This document shows positions 50,836 through 62,394 of a stretch of DNA of 64,000 nucleotides, one piece after another. Made by a program: the position numbers and the translations under genes. Origin of the DNA: Gammaproteobacteria bacterium (GTDB lineage: Bacteria > Pseudomonadota > Gammaproteobacteria > Steroidobacterales > Woeseiaceae). Location of the stretch: contig JAHZJK010000001.1 in the NCBI GenBank assembly GCA_022600955.1, forward strand, positions 124,001 through 188,000. Direction: 5' to 3'. Positions within the stretch are counted from its first letter, which is position 1. Each line of letters opens with the position of its first letter. Below the pieces are notes generated by a model. That model searched no databases. It had not been told where the DNA came from and saw only the letters and a list, made by a program, of their open reading frames with translations.

Positions 50836-53715
50836 ATGAGTGATTCTCTAAAAGAACAATTGGCAACGACGCCACTGTTCGGTGGCAACGCGAGTGCGGT
50901 AGAAGCGTTGTACGAACAGTATCTCGAGCAACCTGAATCGGTTCCCTCTGGATGGCGTGATTATTTCGACACAATGGGCGACGCTGAGACTGAAATCGCC
51001 CACTCGGAAATCCGCGAGGAACTCCTGCGTGAGGCTCGATCGGGCCGCAAGCGAGGCAGCGTAACGACGCGCTTATCCGGAAAGGCTGTGACGAGCGGAG
51101 AGAAACAGGCAGCTGTTTCCCGTCTTATCCAGGTTTACAGCCTGCGTGGCCACCAGGTAGCGAAAATTGACCCGCTTGGCCTGATGTCGCGGCCCGTTCC
51201 GGGTGTCCTCAAGCTCGACTATCTCGGCCTCAACGAAGCCGACATGGAGACCGAATTCTACACGGGCGGTCTGGCTGGAAAGCCAAACGAGCGCATGAAA
51301 CTGCGCGATATCCTGAGTCTCCTCAAGCATATCTATTGCGGCACCATCGGTGCTGAAGTTGCTCATATATCCCGAGCACGCGAGCGGCTTTGGCTTCGCA
51401 AGCGCTTCGAGCAGCGTATGGTGGGCGAGGTTCTGACTGATGAAGAACGCCTTTATATTCTGGACAAGTTAACCAGTGCCGAGGGCATCGAGCGCTATCT
51501 GCACACCCGATATGTGGGACAGAAACGATTCTCACTCGAGGGCGGGGAGAGTCTTATCCCGATGCTTGACGACATCATTCATCAGGGCGGTGCCTCAGGA
51601 ATTGAGGAAATCGTCATCGGTATGGCGCATCGCGGCCGTATCAATGTGCTGGTCAATATTCTGGGTAAATCGCCTGAAGAGTTGTTCGAGGAATTCGAGG
51701 GTACTTACGACCTGGATGAACTGAAGGGTTCGGGTGACGTTAAGTACCACAAGGGCTTTTCGGCCGATATGAAAACGCCGGGTGGTAATGTTCACCTGGC
51801 GCTCGCATTCAATCCGTCTCACCTTGAAATTGTGAACCCGGTTGTCGAGGGTTCAGTCAGAGCCAGGCAACAACGGCGTCGGGACACGGAACGCCAGGAG
51901 GTTCTGCCGGTGCTGATCCATGGTGATGCAGCGTTTGCAGGCCAGGGCGTCGTCACCGAGACATTTCAGATGTCGCAGACGAACGGTTTCCGCACAGGCG
52001 GCACCGTTCATATCGTGATCAACAACCAGATTGGCTTCACAACGAGCAGGCCTTCCGATGCTCGCTCCACTGACTATTGCAGTGATGTGGCGAAGATGAT
52101 CGAGGCGCCGATATTTCATGTCAACGGCGATGATCCCGAGGCCGTGGTTCTCGTGTCGCGCCTGGCACTGCAGTATCGGCAGAAATTCAAGAAGGACGTT
52201 GTCATTGACCTGGTGTGCTATCGCCGCCACGGGCATAACGAAGCAGACGAACCATCGGCGACCCAGCCGATCATGTACGGGCAGATCAAATCACAGAAAA
52301 CCACGCGGCAATTGTATGCGGATCGCCTGGTCGACACGAAAGTAGCGACAGCGGCAGATGTAACCCGTCTGCAGGACGAGTATCGTGACCGTCTGGACCG
52401 CGGCGAACACGTGCAGGAAGCTTCGCTGGGCATGATCGGCAACGAATACACGGTCGACTGGTCACCTTACCTGCATACCGAATGGGATGTACCGGTCGAT
52501 ACGACGATCAGTCCCAAGACTGTTGCGGATCTGGGTGCCGCGATTACCGATCTTCCTCCTGACGTTAAGCCTCACGGTCGCGTGCAGCGCATAATCGATG
52601 AGCGGGTCAAGATGGTTGCCGGCGACACCGGAATGGATTGGGGCTTCGCTGAGACTATGGCGTACGCGTCACTTCTGCAGGATGGTCATTCCGTGCGGCT
52701 CGTCGGTCAGGATAGTGGTCGTGGCACGTTCTTTCACCGCCACGCTGTCGTGCACAACCAGATTAACAATCGTGAGTACATCCCACTGACACAGATTGTC
52801 GACCGCCCGGATGCATTTCGCGTCATTGATTCTTTTCTTTCAGAGGAGGCAGTGCTCGGTTTCGAGTATGGCTACGCGAGCACGGAGCCCGACACGCTCG
52901 TCATCTGGGAAGGACAGTTTGGTGATTTCGTAAACGGTGCACAGGTCGTCATAGATCAATTCATCAGTTCCGGCGAGGCCAAGTGGGGTCGCCTGTGTGG
53001 ACTGACGATGTTCCTGCCACATGGCTATGAAGGGCAGGGTCCTGAGCACTCGTCGGCGCGTCTTGAGCGCTTCCTGCAGCTGTGTGCAGAGCACAATATT
53101 CAGGTTTGTGTTCCATCAACACCCGCGCAGATGTTCCACATGATTCGCCGCCAGCACGTGCGTCCGTATCGCAAGCCATTGGTCGTTTTGACACCGAAAA
53201 GTCTGCTTCGGCACAAGATGTCTGTATCGACACTTAACGAACTGTCGAGTGGTCGCTTCGAATTGATCATTCCAGAAGTTGAAGCGATCAACGTTAAGAA
53301 GACGCGCCGCATCGTATTCTGTAGTGGCAAAGTCTACTTTGACCTGCTTGAGGCACGCGAAGTACACAACTTAGATGACGTCGCCCTGATTCGAATAGAG
53401 CAGCTCTATCCTTTCCCGATCGATGAATATGCTGCACTAGTCGGTGAGTATTCGCACGTTGAGGAAATTGTCTGGTGCCAGGAAGAGCCTCTCAACCAGG
53501 GTGCGTGGTACCAGGTGAAGCATCGACTGCAGGAGCCTTTGGGAGACAGTCAACAGCTTTACTATGCGGGTAGACCGAGTGCGGCAGCACCGGCTTCGGG
53601 CATTTTCAAAGTTCACTTACAGCAGCAACAGGCACTTGTTGAAGCCGCTCTCGATATCAGGTCGGAAGCCAGCAAAGTCGTCAAACCTCAGAAAACCAAA
53701 CGGAAGACAAAATGA
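50836..53715 (+). CDS. sucA: 2-oxoglutarate dehydrogenase E1
   Basis: 959 residues. [16 protein letters not shown], the thiamin-diphosphate region ([11 protein letters not shown] then NNQIGFTT) and the C-terminal [14 protein letters not shown] are characteristic. It decarboxylates 2-oxoglutarate with ThDP in the TCA cycle. It leads the sucA-sucB-lpd operon; its TGA overlaps the sucB start (ATGA). Confidence 0.98.
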   Translation: MSDSLKEQLATTPLFGGNASAVEALYEQYLEQPESVPSGWRDYFDTMGDAETEIAHSEIREELLREARSGRKRGSVTTRLSGKAVTSGEKQAAVSRLIQVYSLRGHQVAKIDPLGLMSRPVPGVLKLDYLGLNEADMETEFYTGGLAGKPNERMKLRDILSLLKHIYCGTIGAEVAHISRARERLWLRKRFEQRMVGEVLTDEERLYILDKLTSAEGIERYLHTRYVGQKRFSLEGGESLIPMLDDIIHQGGASGIEEIVIGMAHRGRINVLVNILGKSPEELFEEFEGTYDLDELKGSGDVKYHKGFSADMKTPGGNVHLALAFNPSHLEIVNPVVEGSVRARQQRRRDTERQEVLPVLIHGDAAFAGQGVVTETFQMSQTNGFRTGGTVHIVINNQIGFTTSRPSDARSTDYCSDVAKMIEAPIFHVNGDDPEAVVLVSRLALQYRQKFKKDVVIDLVCYRRHGHNEADEPSATQPIMYGQIKSQKTTRQLYADRLVDTKVATAADVTRLQDEYRDRLDRGEHVQEASLGMIGNEYTVDWSPYLHTEWDVPVDTTISPKTVADLGAAITDLPPDVKPHGRVQRIIDERVKMVAGDTGMDWGFAETMAYASLLQDGHSVRLVGQDSGRGTFFHRHAVVHNQINNREYIPLTQIVDRPDAFRVIDSFLSEEAVLGFEYGYASTEPDTLVIWEGQFGDFVNGAQVVIDQFISSGEAKWGRLCGLTMFLPHGYEGQGPEHSSARLERFLQLCAEHNIQVCVPSTPAQMFHMIRRQHVRPYRKPLVVLTPKSLLRHKMSVSTLNELSSGRFELIIPEVEAINVKKTRRIVFCSGKVYFDLLEAREVHNLDDVALIRIEQLYPFPIDEYAALVGEYSHVEEIVWCQEEPLNQGAWYQVKHRLQEPLGDSQQLYYAGRPSAAAPASGIFKVHLQQQQALVEAALDIRSEASKVVKPQKTKRKTK

Positions 53716-54926
53716 GTATCGAGATCAAGGTTCCGCCATTGCCAGAGTCGGTCAGCGACGCGACGCTTGTAGCCTGGCACAAGAATGCTGGCGAGTCGGT
53801 ATCGAGAGATGAAAATCTGGTCGATCTGGAAACAGACAAAGTTGTATTGGAAGTACCTGCACCCAGTTCGGGCGTCATTGCCAAGATAGTTGTTGAGAAT
53901 GGTGCGACTGTCGAGGCCGGAGATATTCTCGCAATACTCGAAGAGGGCGAGGTCGCTGCTGCTCCAGCAGAGGCTGCCACGGAAGCGCCGGCTCAAAAAC
54001 CTGCACCGGCACCTGTCGAGGCGAAGGGCCCGGCAAAAACCAGCCCGGCCGTCAGGCGACTGCTGGATGAGCATGATCTGGATGCAACGATGGTCATGGG
54101 AAGCGGCAAGGACGGTCGAATTACCAAGGGCGACGTCATGTCCTTTCTCAAGGCAGACGACAGCAGCAATGTAACGCCCGGTGATCCCGCGCCTGCTGCT
54201 AGCGAAACGGTGGTCAGTGGGTTCGAACGCTCCGAGAAGCGCGTACCGATGACGCGCCTGCGTGCGCGCATTGCCGAGCGCCTTGTTGTTGCACAAGCAA
54301 CGGCCGCAATGTTGACAACCTTTAACGAGGTCGACCTTACGAAAGTCATGGCGCTGCGCAGCCGTTACAAGGAATCATTCGAAAAGAAGCACGGCGTCCG
54401 ACTCGGTTTCATGTCGTTTTTCGCAAAAGCTTCCGTCGAAGCGCTGAAAAGATTCCCAGTCATCAACGCCTCGGTCGAAGGGACGGATATTCTTTATCAC
54501 AACTACTACGATATCGGCATCGCCGTCTCGAGCGACCGCGGCCTGATGGTGCCGGTTCTGCGCGACGTGGATCAGATGAGCTTTGCTGAGTTCGAGGGTG
54601 CGCTGGGCGATATAGCCGGCAGGGCCCAGGCCGGTACGATCGGTATGGAGGACCTCACGGGTGGCACATTCACTATCACCAATGGTGGGATTTTTGGATC
54701 AATGATGTCGACGCCTATCCTGAACCAGCCGCAGAGCGCAATTCTCGGAATGCACACGATTCAGAAACGACCGATGGTTGTAGATGGAGACATAGTCGCG
54801 CGCCCGATGATGTACCTGGCGCTGACCTATGACCACCGAATTATCGATGGCTCGGAGGCAGTGCGTTTCCTCGTTTCCATCAAGGAACAGCTTGAAGACC
54901 CTGCACGCCTGATGCTGCAGGTCTGA
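53712..54926 (+). CDS. sucB: Dihydrolipoyl succinyltransferase E2
   Basis: 404 residues. One lipoyl domain ([14 protein letters not shown], lysine acceptor near residue 43), a peripheral-subunit-binding domain ([14 protein letters not shown]) and the catalytic core ending [17 protein letters not shown] with the His/Asp pair. It transfers the succinyl group to CoA. Coupled to sucA and 31 bp from lpd. Confidence 0.98.
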   Translation: MSIEIKVPPLPESVSDATLVAWHKNAGESVSRDENLVDLETDKVVLEVPAPSSGVIAKIVVENGATVEAGDILAILEEGEVAAAPAEAATEAPAQKPAPAPVEAKGPAKTSPAVRRLLDEHDLDATMVMGSGKDGRITKGDVMSFLKADDSSNVTPGDPAPAASETVVSGFERSEKRVPMTRLRARIAERLVVAQATAAMLTTFNEVDLTKVMALRSRYKESFEKKHGVRLGFMSFFAKASVEALKRFPVINASVEGTDILYHNYYDIGIAVSSDRGLMVPVLRDVDQMSFAEFEGALGDIAGRAQAGTIGMEDLTGGTFTITNGGIFGSMMSTPILNQPQSAILGMHTIQKRPMVVDGDIVARPMMYLALTYDHRIIDGSEAVRFLVSIKEQLEDPARLMLQV

Positions 54927-54957
54927 CCGATTAGCCGAACAAAGGATTAGCCAAGAT

Positions 54958-56385
54958 ATGGCCAGAAGTTTTGATGTAGTCGTTATAGGAGCGGGACCTG
55001 CTGGCTACGTGGGCGCAATACGTGCCGCGCAGCACGGTTTGTCGGTTGCCTGTATTGATGAGTGGCAGAACCGGGATGGCAAGAATGCTTTCGGTGGTAC
55101 TTGCCTGAATGCGGGCTGTATTCCATCGAAAGCGATGCTGGAATCGTCGGAGTTGCTGCACAAGGCGCAACACGAGTTCAAAAAACACGGCATTAAAACC
55201 GGCGGTGTTGAGCTGGATCTGGCAACAATGCAGAAACGACGTGCCGTTATCGTGCGGCAGTTGACGAACGGCATCGCGGGATTATTTAAAGCCAACAAGA
55301 TCGAGGGACTGGTCGGCCACGGCAAATTGCTGGCAGGTAAGAACGTCGAATTCACGCCCGTAAGTGGTGATGTAGAGATCATCACGGCGAAGCACGTCAT
55401 TCTCGCGTCGGGTTCTACCCCGATCGAATTACCGATCGCAAAGTTCGATGGCGACAAGATTATCGATTCATGGGATGCACTGGAGCTTGCTGAAGTCCCG
55501 GAGCGACTCGGTGTGGTCGGTGCCGGTGTTATTGGCCTGGAGCTTGGTAGTGTCTGGGCGAGGCTGGGCGCGAACGTGACTGTTCTGGAGGCGATGGACG
55601 AGTTCCTGTTCATGGCAGACCGCGATATCGCCAAAGTTGCTGCGAAAGATTTCAGGCAGCAGGGCCTCGATATCAAACTGGGCGCCAAAGTTTCCTCTGC
55701 GAAAGCCGGCAAGAAGGGCGTTGACGTCAGCTATGACGACAAGGATGGTTCGCAGTCGATGCAAGTCGACAAGCTTGTTGTTGCCGTGGGCCGTCGTCCG
55801 CACACGGACAATCTTTTTTCAGATGATGCAGGCATTCAGCTCGATGAACGTGGATTTATCGTCGTGGATGATGAGTGTCGAACGCGAGTCAAGGGTGTTT
55901 ACGCTGTAGGTGACTGCGTCCGTGGTCCAATGCTTGCGCACAAGGGTTCAGAAGAGGGTGTTATGGCGGCTGATCTAATCGCCGGTGAGATGGCGGAGGT
56001 AAATTACGATGTGATCCCGTCTGTTATCTACACCTCGCCCGAAATAGCCTGGGTTGGTAAGAATGAGGCAGAGGTTAAAGCGTCAGGGCGTGCTTACAAG
56101 ACAGGTTCTTTCCCGTTCGCGGCGAGCGGCCGGGCCAAAGCCATGGAGCAGACATCGGGCATGGTCAAGGTTATATCGGCCGAAGACGACGACGAACTCC
56201 TGGGGATGCACATTATCGGCCCTATGGCTGGCGAGTTGATTTCAGAAGCCGTACTGGCACTGGAATTCAATGCCAGTACGGAAGATATCCAGCGCACCAT
56301 CCACGCTCATCCAAGCCTGGCTGAAGCAGTCCATGAGGCCTCACTGTCCGTCGACAATAAGGCCCTGAACTTCCCGAACAAGTAA
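54958..56385 (+). CDS. lpdA: Dihydrolipoyl dehydrogenase E3
   Basis: 475 residues. FAD motif VVIGAGPAGYVGAIRAAQ, redox pair GGTCLNAGCIPSKAM, NAD motif GVVGAGVIGLELG, and catalytic HAHPSLAEA near the C-terminus. It reoxidises the lipoyl arm for the SucAB complex, and may serve other 2-oxoacid complexes. Convergent with the AGCS gene, three bases apart. Confidence 0.98.
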   Translation: MARSFDVVVIGAGPAGYVGAIRAAQHGLSVACIDEWQNRDGKNAFGGTCLNAGCIPSKAMLESSELLHKAQHEFKKHGIKTGGVELDLATMQKRRAVIVRQLTNGIAGLFKANKIEGLVGHGKLLAGKNVEFTPVSGDVEIITAKHVILASGSTPIELPIAKFDGDKIIDSWDALELAEVPERLGVVGAGVIGLELGSVWARLGANVTVLEAMDEFLFMADRDIAKVAAKDFRQQGLDIKLGAKVSSAKAGKKGVDVSYDDKDGSQSMQVDKLVVAVGRRPHTDNLFSDDAGIQLDERGFIVVDDECRTRVKGVYAVGDCVRGPMLAHKGSEEGVMAADLIAGEMAEVNYDVIPSVIYTSPEIAWVGKNEAEVKASGRAYKTGSFPFAASGRAKAMEQTSGMVKVISAEDDDELLGMHIIGPMAGELISEAVLALEFNASTEDIQRTIHAHPSLAEAVHEASLSVDNKALNFPNK

Positions 56386-56388
56386 CGC

Positions 56389-57858
56389 CTATTTTTTCCA
56401 GAAATCGGCGTTCTTGATGCCCAGTTTTTCGGGATCAAAAGTGAACTGTTCTACGCCGGCTTTTCGTTGCGCCTCGTAGTCTTTGAGCGCCTTGAGAGCA
56501 GGTTGGCCCATAAAAAACAGGAACAAGATACCGACGATATTGAGTCCGGCCATTACGCCGAGACCGATGTCACCAAGCCCCCAGGCAAGGTCAGCGGTGC
56601 GAATGGTGCCGTAGAACACTGCCGCGAGGAGTACAACCTTGATGACGGTCAATTCGCCAGGGAAGCGGAACGAGCGCCTGATATAGGCGACGTTTGTTTC
56701 CGCGATGTAGTAGTAGGCCAGCAGCGTCGTGAAAGCAAAGAAGAACAACGCAACTGCTACAAATATTCGGCCAAATCCTCCGACAACACTCTCCAGCGCG
56801 AGTTGCGTGAATGCAGGGCTATTGGACGCAATGTTCGTAGCAAGCATGCCGCCGCTAACGCTCGCGTCGACGCCAGTTACATAGTATTGATCCGTGATAA
56901 GAATCATAAATGCCGTTGCTGAACAGACGAAGAGTGTATCGATGTAGACCGAAAATGCCTGTACCAGACCTTGTTGAGCCGGGTGTTGAACCTCGGCAGC
57001 CGCGGCAGCATGCGCGCCAGAACCCTGGCCTGCTTCGTTTGAATAAACACCACGCTTGACGCCCCAGCCGATCGCCGCACCGAGTCCAGCCATAGGTGAA
57101 AACGCGTCCGAAAATATCAGCGCGATAATGCTCGGAAGATCGGCAGCATGGTAGATAACGATGCCGACTGACATGACAATGTATGCACCCGCCATCAGTG
57201 GAACGACGATCTGCGTAAAATGTGCGATACGTTTCACGCCACCGAAAATGATTATGGCCAGCATAAAGACAACAACACTTGCGGTTGCGATCTTGACGTA
57301 ACTGACGCCACCTATGCCGGAACCTCCTGTTGCCGCACCTTCGAACGCGAGTTCAACCGCCGCACCAATTGCGTTGGACTGAACAGTCGGCAGCAAAACG
57401 CCAACAGCGATGATTGTGGAGATAGCGAAGAGCCAGGCGTACCATTTTTGCCCGAGCGCTTTTTCAAAGTAGTAGGCTGGCCCGCCCCGGAACTGGCCTT
57501 CGTCCTCCTCCTTGTATATCTGCGCGAGCGCGGACTCGACATATGCGGTAGAGGCTCCGAGGAAAGCGACCACCCACATCCAGAAAACTGCGCCTGGCCC
57601 GCCGATTCCGATGGCAGCAGCGACGCCCGCAATATTGCCGGTTCCAACGCGGCCTGACAGTGAGACTGCCAGCGCCTGAAACGAGGAAATACCGCGATCG
57701 GATTCCTTACTGGAAAAGAGCAGGCGCCACATTTCCCCAAACATCCGCACTTGCACGAAGCGAGTCGCAATGGAGAAAAACAGCCCGGTTCCGAGCAGTA
57801 GGTAGATCAGCGTTGGCTCCCACATAAGACCACTGATCTTGTTGACGATATCCTGCAT
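56389..57858 (-). CDS. Sodium:alanine symporter (AGCS family)
   Basis: 489 residues from the ATG at 57858 (AAGGGG upstream); the frame extends 30 codons further without family similarity. Eleven or so hydrophobic segments, with GRVGTGNIAGVAAAIGIGGP and GWGVKRGVYSNEAGQGSGAH, the AGCS signatures. It imports alanine or glycine with sodium. Stands alone. Confidence 0.95.
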   Translation of the reverse strand: MQDIVNKISGLMWEPTLIYLLLGTGLFFSIATRFVQVRMFGEMWRLLFSSKESDRGISSFQALAVSLSGRVGTGNIAGVAAAIGIGGPGAVFWMWVVAFLGASTAYVESALAQIYKEEDEGQFRGGPAYYFEKALGQKWYAWLFAISTIIAVGVLLPTVQSNAIGAAVELAFEGAATGGSGIGGVSYVKIATASVVVFMLAIIIFGGVKRIAHFTQIVVPLMAGAYIVMSVGIVIYHAADLPSIIALIFSDAFSPMAGLGAAIGWGVKRGVYSNEAGQGSGAHAAAAAEVQHPAQQGLVQAFSVYIDTLFVCSATAFMILITDQYYVTGVDASVSGGMLATNIASNSPAFTQLALESVVGGFGRIFVAVALFFFAFTTLLAYYYIAETNVAYIRRSFRFPGELTVIKVVLLAAVFYGTIRTADLAWGLGDIGLGVMAGLNIVGILFLFFMGQPALKALKDYEAQRKAGVEQFTFDPEKLGIKNADFWKK

Positions 57859-57994
57859 GCCGAACCCCTTCGATTTGTTATTAGCGGCGCGGCTGATGGT
57901 ACCCCATATTGGGACGCAGCTGCGCTTTTTCAAGCTGCCGCTGGCCACGTATTCACGATATAGTGGGGGAATCTAAGGGTTCGGGAGGTGAGCA

Positions 57995-58426
57995 ATGACC
58001 TGGTGGTTATGGATGGTTATGGGTGCCATTATTCTTGGCGCCGAGTTATTTGCAATCGACGCGCAGTTTTACCTCGTGTTCATGGGCATTTCTGCTGCAC
58101 TGGTCGGATTGGCAGGTCTGTTAGGAATATCGTTGCCGGAATGGGCGCAGTGGACAGCGTTTGCAACGTTGTCACTCCTGTCGTTTTTTACATTCCGCAA
58201 AAGTCTGTACCAGAAAATTCATGGCGGTGTGGTCGGCTTTCGAGAGAATCTGTCTGGCGATTCGGTGAACGTCGGTGACGCGATTGAGCCTGGCGGAGAA
58301 GCTCGTGTGAGTCATCGAGGGTCGAAATGGACTGCCCGCAACACCGGACAGAGCGTGATCGCCGCGGGTGCAAGGGCCAGAGTGGTGAAGGTCGATGGTT
58401 TGACCTTGCACGTCGAAGCCGAATAA
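57995..58426 (+). CDS. NfeD-like membrane protein
   Basis: 143 residues, GGGAGGTGA ahead of the ATG. Three hydrophobic segments (about 3-20, 25-45 and 50-66) followed by an OB-fold domain (about 85-140: IEPGGEARVSHRGSKWTARN). NfeD proteins partner with stomatin-like SPFH proteins, and the next gene is one, 19 bp away. Confidence 0.92.
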   Translation: MTWWLWMVMGAIILGAELFAIDAQFYLVFMGISAALVGLAGLLGISLPEWAQWTAFATLSLLSFFTFRKSLYQKIHGGVVGFRENLSGDSVNVGDAIEPGGEARVSHRGSKWTARNTGQSVIAAGARARVVKVDGLTLHVEAE

Positions 58427-58445
58427 AAATGGAAAGGAGTCAATA

Positions 58446-59420
58446 ATGGATACATCAACAATCGTTGCTTTTGGACTGGTTTTCCTGACAATCGTCATTC
58501 TTGTCAAGACGGCGATCGTCGTACCGCAGCAAAATGCCTACGTCGTAGAGCGCCTCGGCAAGTACAGCAAGACAATGAACGCGGGTTTTCACATTCTGTT
58601 TCCGTTCATTGAGCGCGTTGCGTACAAGCACACCCTGAAAGAACAAGCCGCTGATATTCAGGAGCAAATTTGTATTACCCGTGACAACGTTCAGGTGGGC
58701 GTTGACGGTGTACTCTATCTGCAAGTACTCGATCCAGGCCGCGCCTCGTACGGTATCGGCAATTACATGTTTGCAATCTCACAGTTGGCGCAAACTACAC
58801 TGCGTTCGGAGATCGGTAAGATCGAACTTGACCGCACGTTTGAGGAGCGAGGCACGATCAACCAGAATGTCGTCGCTGAGCTCGACAAGGCATCGGACCC
58901 CTGGGGTGTTAAAGTCTTGCGCTACGAGATCAAGAACATTAACCCGCCGCAAGATGTTCTTAGTGCGATGGAAAAACAGATGCGTGCCGAGCGCGAAAAG
59001 CGCGCCGTCATCCTGACATCCGAAGGCGAGCGCGACGCCAGGATCAACGAGGCAGAGGGTGAGAAGCAACAGGTGATCAAGCAGTCCGAAGCCGTCAAGA
59101 TGCAGCAAATCAACGAGGCACAGGGTGAAGCAGAAGCAATCATGGCAGTCGCAACTGCAACCGCAGGGGGGATTCGTCAAGTTGCGAATGCTGTAACTGA
59201 CCAGGGCGGTCCCGAAGCCATGCAACTGCGCGTCGCGGAACAGTACATTCAGCAGTTCGGTAATCTCGCCAAAGTCGGCAACACGTTCGTGGTGCCGTCA
59301 AATCTCGCAGATCTGACGTCAATGATGGCGTTGGCGACAGACATCGCCAAGGGCAAGTCAGGAAGCGGCTCAACGCCAGCCGAAAAACGGAATTGTCGGT
59401 GGGTCAGGCTTTGCGCCTGA
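58446..59420 (+). CDS. qmcA: SPFH/stomatin-family protein (QmcA-like)
   Basis: 324 residues, GGAAAGGAG upstream. One N-terminal span (about 5-25), then the SPFH domain (VVPQQNAYVVERLGKYSKTM) and a coiled-coil helix rich in Glu/Arg/Lys (EKQMRAEREKRAVI ... AEGEKQQVI). It would oligomerise into a membrane microdomain scaffold with the NfeD partner. The 3' end overlaps relA by 17 bp. It is unlike the SPFH protein at 23832. Confidence 0.94.
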   Translation: MDTSTIVAFGLVFLTIVILVKTAIVVPQQNAYVVERLGKYSKTMNAGFHILFPFIERVAYKHTLKEQAADIQEQICITRDNVQVGVDGVLYLQVLDPGRASYGIGNYMFAISQLAQTTLRSEIGKIELDRTFEERGTINQNVVAELDKASDPWGVKVLRYEIKNINPPQDVLSAMEKQMRAEREKRAVILTSEGERDARINEAEGEKQQVIKQSEAVKMQQINEAQGEAEAIMAVATATAGGIRQVANAVTDQGGPEAMQLRVAEQYIQQFGNLAKVGNTFVVPSNLADLTSMMALATDIAKGKSGSGSTPAEKRNCRWVRLCA

Positions 59421-61533
59421 CCGACACGACGTTCGACAACTGTTCAAGTCGGTTGATGGCCGTGCTCAAAGTCGGCAAGTCCCGAATCTCCAGACTTAAT
59501 TCCATAATGACCTGCATCGACTCTGTGTCGGTGTGACTCTTCAGATCCAGCACATTTGCATCTTCGTCGGCGAGGACGCCGGTAATATCGCGAATCAATC
59601 CGCTACGATCGAACGCGTGCAGCGTCAGGTCCACCGGATAGGAACCGGTCTCTGATTCCCCCCAGCTTGTTTCCAGAACACGCTCTGGATTGCGCTGGTT
59701 GAGGCCGAGGAAATTGCCGCAGTCCTGTCGGTGGATACTGACACCGCGACCTTGTGTAATGTAGCCGACGATGGCTTCAGGTGGCACTGGGCGGCAACAG
59801 CGAGCGAAATTGCACATCAGGTCGCCAACCCCCGATACGCCCATCGTGTCTGGCGCCTTTTTCTTGCGGCGCGACTGTCGCCTCGGTCTCATAACAGGCA
59901 ATTCTGTGCCACGCAGGTTCTGCAAAGCCGTCGCAATCGAGGCGGCTGTCAGGTCACCGGCACCCAGCGCGACGCAAAGACCATCCGTTTCCTTGTGTTT
60001 CAGTTGCACCGCGATGTCATCTGTTGGCACATCTTTCACGTTCAGTCTCGCGAGCTCCCGGTCGAGCATTTCCCGACCCTCGCGCATGTGCAGGTCACGG
60101 TCCTGGTGCCGGAACCAGTTACGCACTTTGGCGCGAGAGCGCGCGCCTGCAAGGTAGCCAAGTTTCGGGCTGAGCCAGTCACGGCTTGGTTGGGGCTGAC
60201 TACCCGTTATAATTTCAATCTGATCGCCGTTTTCAATATGGTAGGTCAGCGGTACGATGCGCCCGTTCACTTTCGCGCCGCGACATCGGTGTCCCACCTG
60301 CGTATGCACGTGGTACGCGAAATCGAGCGGGGTTGCGCTGGCGGGCAACTCGATAACGTCGCCCTTGGGGCTTACCGCGTACACACGGTCTTCAAAAAAA
60401 TCATCCCGGATCTGATCAAGAAGATCTGCATCATCGCCCGCTGGTTCGAGCAGTTGGCGCAAGAAACTGATTTTCTGGTCGAAAGCGGCCGGCGACGATC
60501 CGCCTTCTTTGTAACGCCAATGGGCGGCAACGCCGAGTTCTGCGTGCTGATGCATTTCGTGCGAGCGAATCTGCACCTCAACTGTCTTGCCTTCTGGTCC
60601 GACGACAGCGGTGTGCAGGGACTGGTAGTCATTTTCCTTCGGGTTGGCAATATAGTCGTCAAACTCGCCAGGAATGTACGACCACAGATTGTGAACCACA
60701 CCGAGAGCCGCATAGCACTCGCTCACATCCTTGACAAGAATTCGCACAGCCCGAATGTCATAAAGAGAGTCCAGACCGCGGTCCTTGCGCTGCATTTTGC
60801 GCCAGATACTGTACATGTGTTTCGGCCGGCCGGAGATTTCCGCGCTGATATGGTTACTGAGGAGTTCCTGCTCCAGTTGCCCCTTGACGCTATCGACAAA
60901 ACTTTCGCGTTCTGCTCGCTTTTCTTTTAGCGCCCTGGCTATTCCGAGGTAGGTTTCCGGCTCCAGGTAGCGAAACGCAAAATCCTCAAGTTCCCACTTG
61001 AGTTGCCAGACGCCGAGGCGATTGGCGAGGGCGGCATATATTTCGCGCGTTTCCAGAGCGAGCGCTTCCTGAACCTGACGGGTTGCGTTGCGCGCTTCGC
61101 GTAAACGATACAGTTGCTCGGCGATTCGGACGAGCACGAGTCGCACATCGGAGACAACTGCGAGCAGCATCTTTCTGAGTGCTTCGGACTGTTGTACGGC
61201 CAGAACCTCACCGGGCTGCCACGCCTTGGGCAGTGAGAACTGATCCAGCTGCTGTAATCCAATAACAAATCGAGAAATATCCTTTAATTCTTTGTTATTT
61301 AGGTATTTATTATGGAGAGTTCCTTCGCGAAATAGCGGGTAGGCGTAAACCGCAGCAATGATGTTATTCGGCAATCCTAACGGCTCGATGATGGCGGCAA
61401 TACGCTCACCCTCCGTAATCGCCTGCGATAAACCGGCTTTTTCCGGGAGCGCAGCGAGGTATGCACGTACCTCGGTGACGATATCGTCGCGATCGTCGCC
61501 GTTCGGTTGTTTTTGTGCCTCAGTTGCCGACAT
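59404..61533 (-). CDS. relA: (p)ppGpp synthetase RelA
   Basis: 709 residues. The N-terminal HD hydrolase site is lost (AAVYAYPLFREG where HD would be), as in gammaproteobacterial RelA. The synthetase domain is intact, with GRPKHMYSIWRKMQRK and the EFDDYIANPK motif (ExDD, RelA type). A TGS domain (VYAVSPKGDVIELPA), a zinc-finger-like region with CNFARCCRPVPPE and a C-terminal ACT domain follow. It makes (p)ppGpp on starved ribosomes. Confidence 0.97.
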   Translation of the reverse strand: MSATEAQKQPNGDDRDDIVTEVRAYLAALPEKAGLSQAITEGERIAAIIEPLGLPNNIIAAVYAYPLFREGTLHNKYLNNKELKDISRFVIGLQQLDQFSLPKAWQPGEVLAVQQSEALRKMLLAVVSDVRLVLVRIAEQLYRLREARNATRQVQEALALETREIYAALANRLGVWQLKWELEDFAFRYLEPETYLGIARALKEKRAERESFVDSVKGQLEQELLSNHISAEISGRPKHMYSIWRKMQRKDRGLDSLYDIRAVRILVKDVSECYAALGVVHNLWSYIPGEFDDYIANPKENDYQSLHTAVVGPEGKTVEVQIRSHEMHQHAELGVAAHWRYKEGGSSPAAFDQKISFLRQLLEPAGDDADLLDQIRDDFFEDRVYAVSPKGDVIELPASATPLDFAYHVHTQVGHRCRGAKVNGRIVPLTYHIENGDQIEIITGSQPQPSRDWLSPKLGYLAGARSRAKVRNWFRHQDRDLHMREGREMLDRELARLNVKDVPTDDIAVQLKHKETDGLCVALGAGDLTAASIATALQNLRGTELPVMRPRRQSRRKKKAPDTMGVSGVGDLMCNFARCCRPVPPEAIVGYITQGRGVSIHRQDCGNFLGLNQRNPERVLETSWGESETGSYPVDLTLHAFDRSGLIRDITGVLADEDANVLDLKSHTDTESMQVIMELSLEIRDLPTLSTAINRLEQLSNVVSVRRKA

Positions 61534-61643
61534 TTCGAATGCTTCTGTTATGTGCCAGTTGGGTCAATACCCGTTATCATACGCGCAGTTTCGACCGACC
61601 TATGCGGTCGAAGTTTAATTGGGCATTGTAAGAGCAGAACGAC

Positions 61644-62387
61644 ATGGCAGGACATAGTAAATGGGCGAATATCCAGCATCGCAAAGGCGCGCAGGATAAG
61701 AAGCGCGGCAAGCTCTTTACCAAGCTGATTCGCGAGATCACGGTGGCGGCGAAAATGGGCGGCAGCGACCTGGAGGCGAACCCGAGGTTGCGACTTGCGG
61801 TCGACAAGGCCAAAGCTCAGAGCATGCCCAAGGACAATATCGAACGCGCGGTCAAACGCGGAGCGGGCGAAACGGATGGTGCGGATTACATGGAGATTCG
61901 CTACGAAGGCTATGGTCCAGGCGGTACCGCCGTCATGGTTGATTGCCTGACAGATAACCGTAATCGCACGGTGGCGGAAGTGCGTCACGCGTTCACGAAG
62001 TTCGGTGGCAATCTGGGCGCTGATGGCTCGGTCAACTACCTCTTCAACCAGGTCGGACAAATCATGTTCCCGGCTGGCAGCGATGAAGACGCTGTCATGG
62101 AAGCCGCAATCGACGCCGGTGCTGAGGATGTGATTGTCGACAGCGATAACTCGATTGAAGTGCTGTCGTCGCCAACCGATTTCGAACAGGTACGTGACGG
62201 AATCTCTGCTGCCGGCCTGCAAGCCGACTCGGCGCAGATCACGATGCGTGCATCGACAAGCGCTGAACTGGGCGTTAAGGAAGCGAGTTCCATGATCAAG
62301 ATGCTTGATCTGCTTGAGGACCTGGACGACGTTCAGGAGGTATATAGCAACGCGGACATTAGCGAAGAAGTACTTGCGCAAATCTGA
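61644..62387 (+). CDS. yebC: YebC/TACO1-family protein
   Basis: 247 residues. [20 protein letters not shown] is the invariant start and [20 protein letters not shown] a conserved block. YebC proteins have been described as transcriptional regulators and, more recently, as translation factors for proline-rich stretches. It heads the ruv cluster, seven bases before ruvC. Confidence 0.97.
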   Translation: MAGHSKWANIQHRKGAQDKKRGKLFTKLIREITVAAKMGGSDLEANPRLRLAVDKAKAQSMPKDNIERAVKRGAGETDGADYMEIRYEGYGPGGTAVMVDCLTDNRNRTVAEVRHAFTKFGGNLGADGSVNYLFNQVGQIMFPAGSDEDAVMEAAIDAGAEDVIVDSDNSIEVLSSPTDFEQVRDGISAAGLQADSAQITMRASTSAELGVKEASSMIKMLDLLEDLDDVQEVYSNADISEEVLAQI

Positions 62388-62394
62388 GAGTGAT

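Noticed and set aside
59404..61533. Loss of the HD hydrolase site in RelA as a possible defect
   Set aside because: This is the normal state of gammaproteobacterial RelA; hydrolysis is done by SpoT elsewhere.
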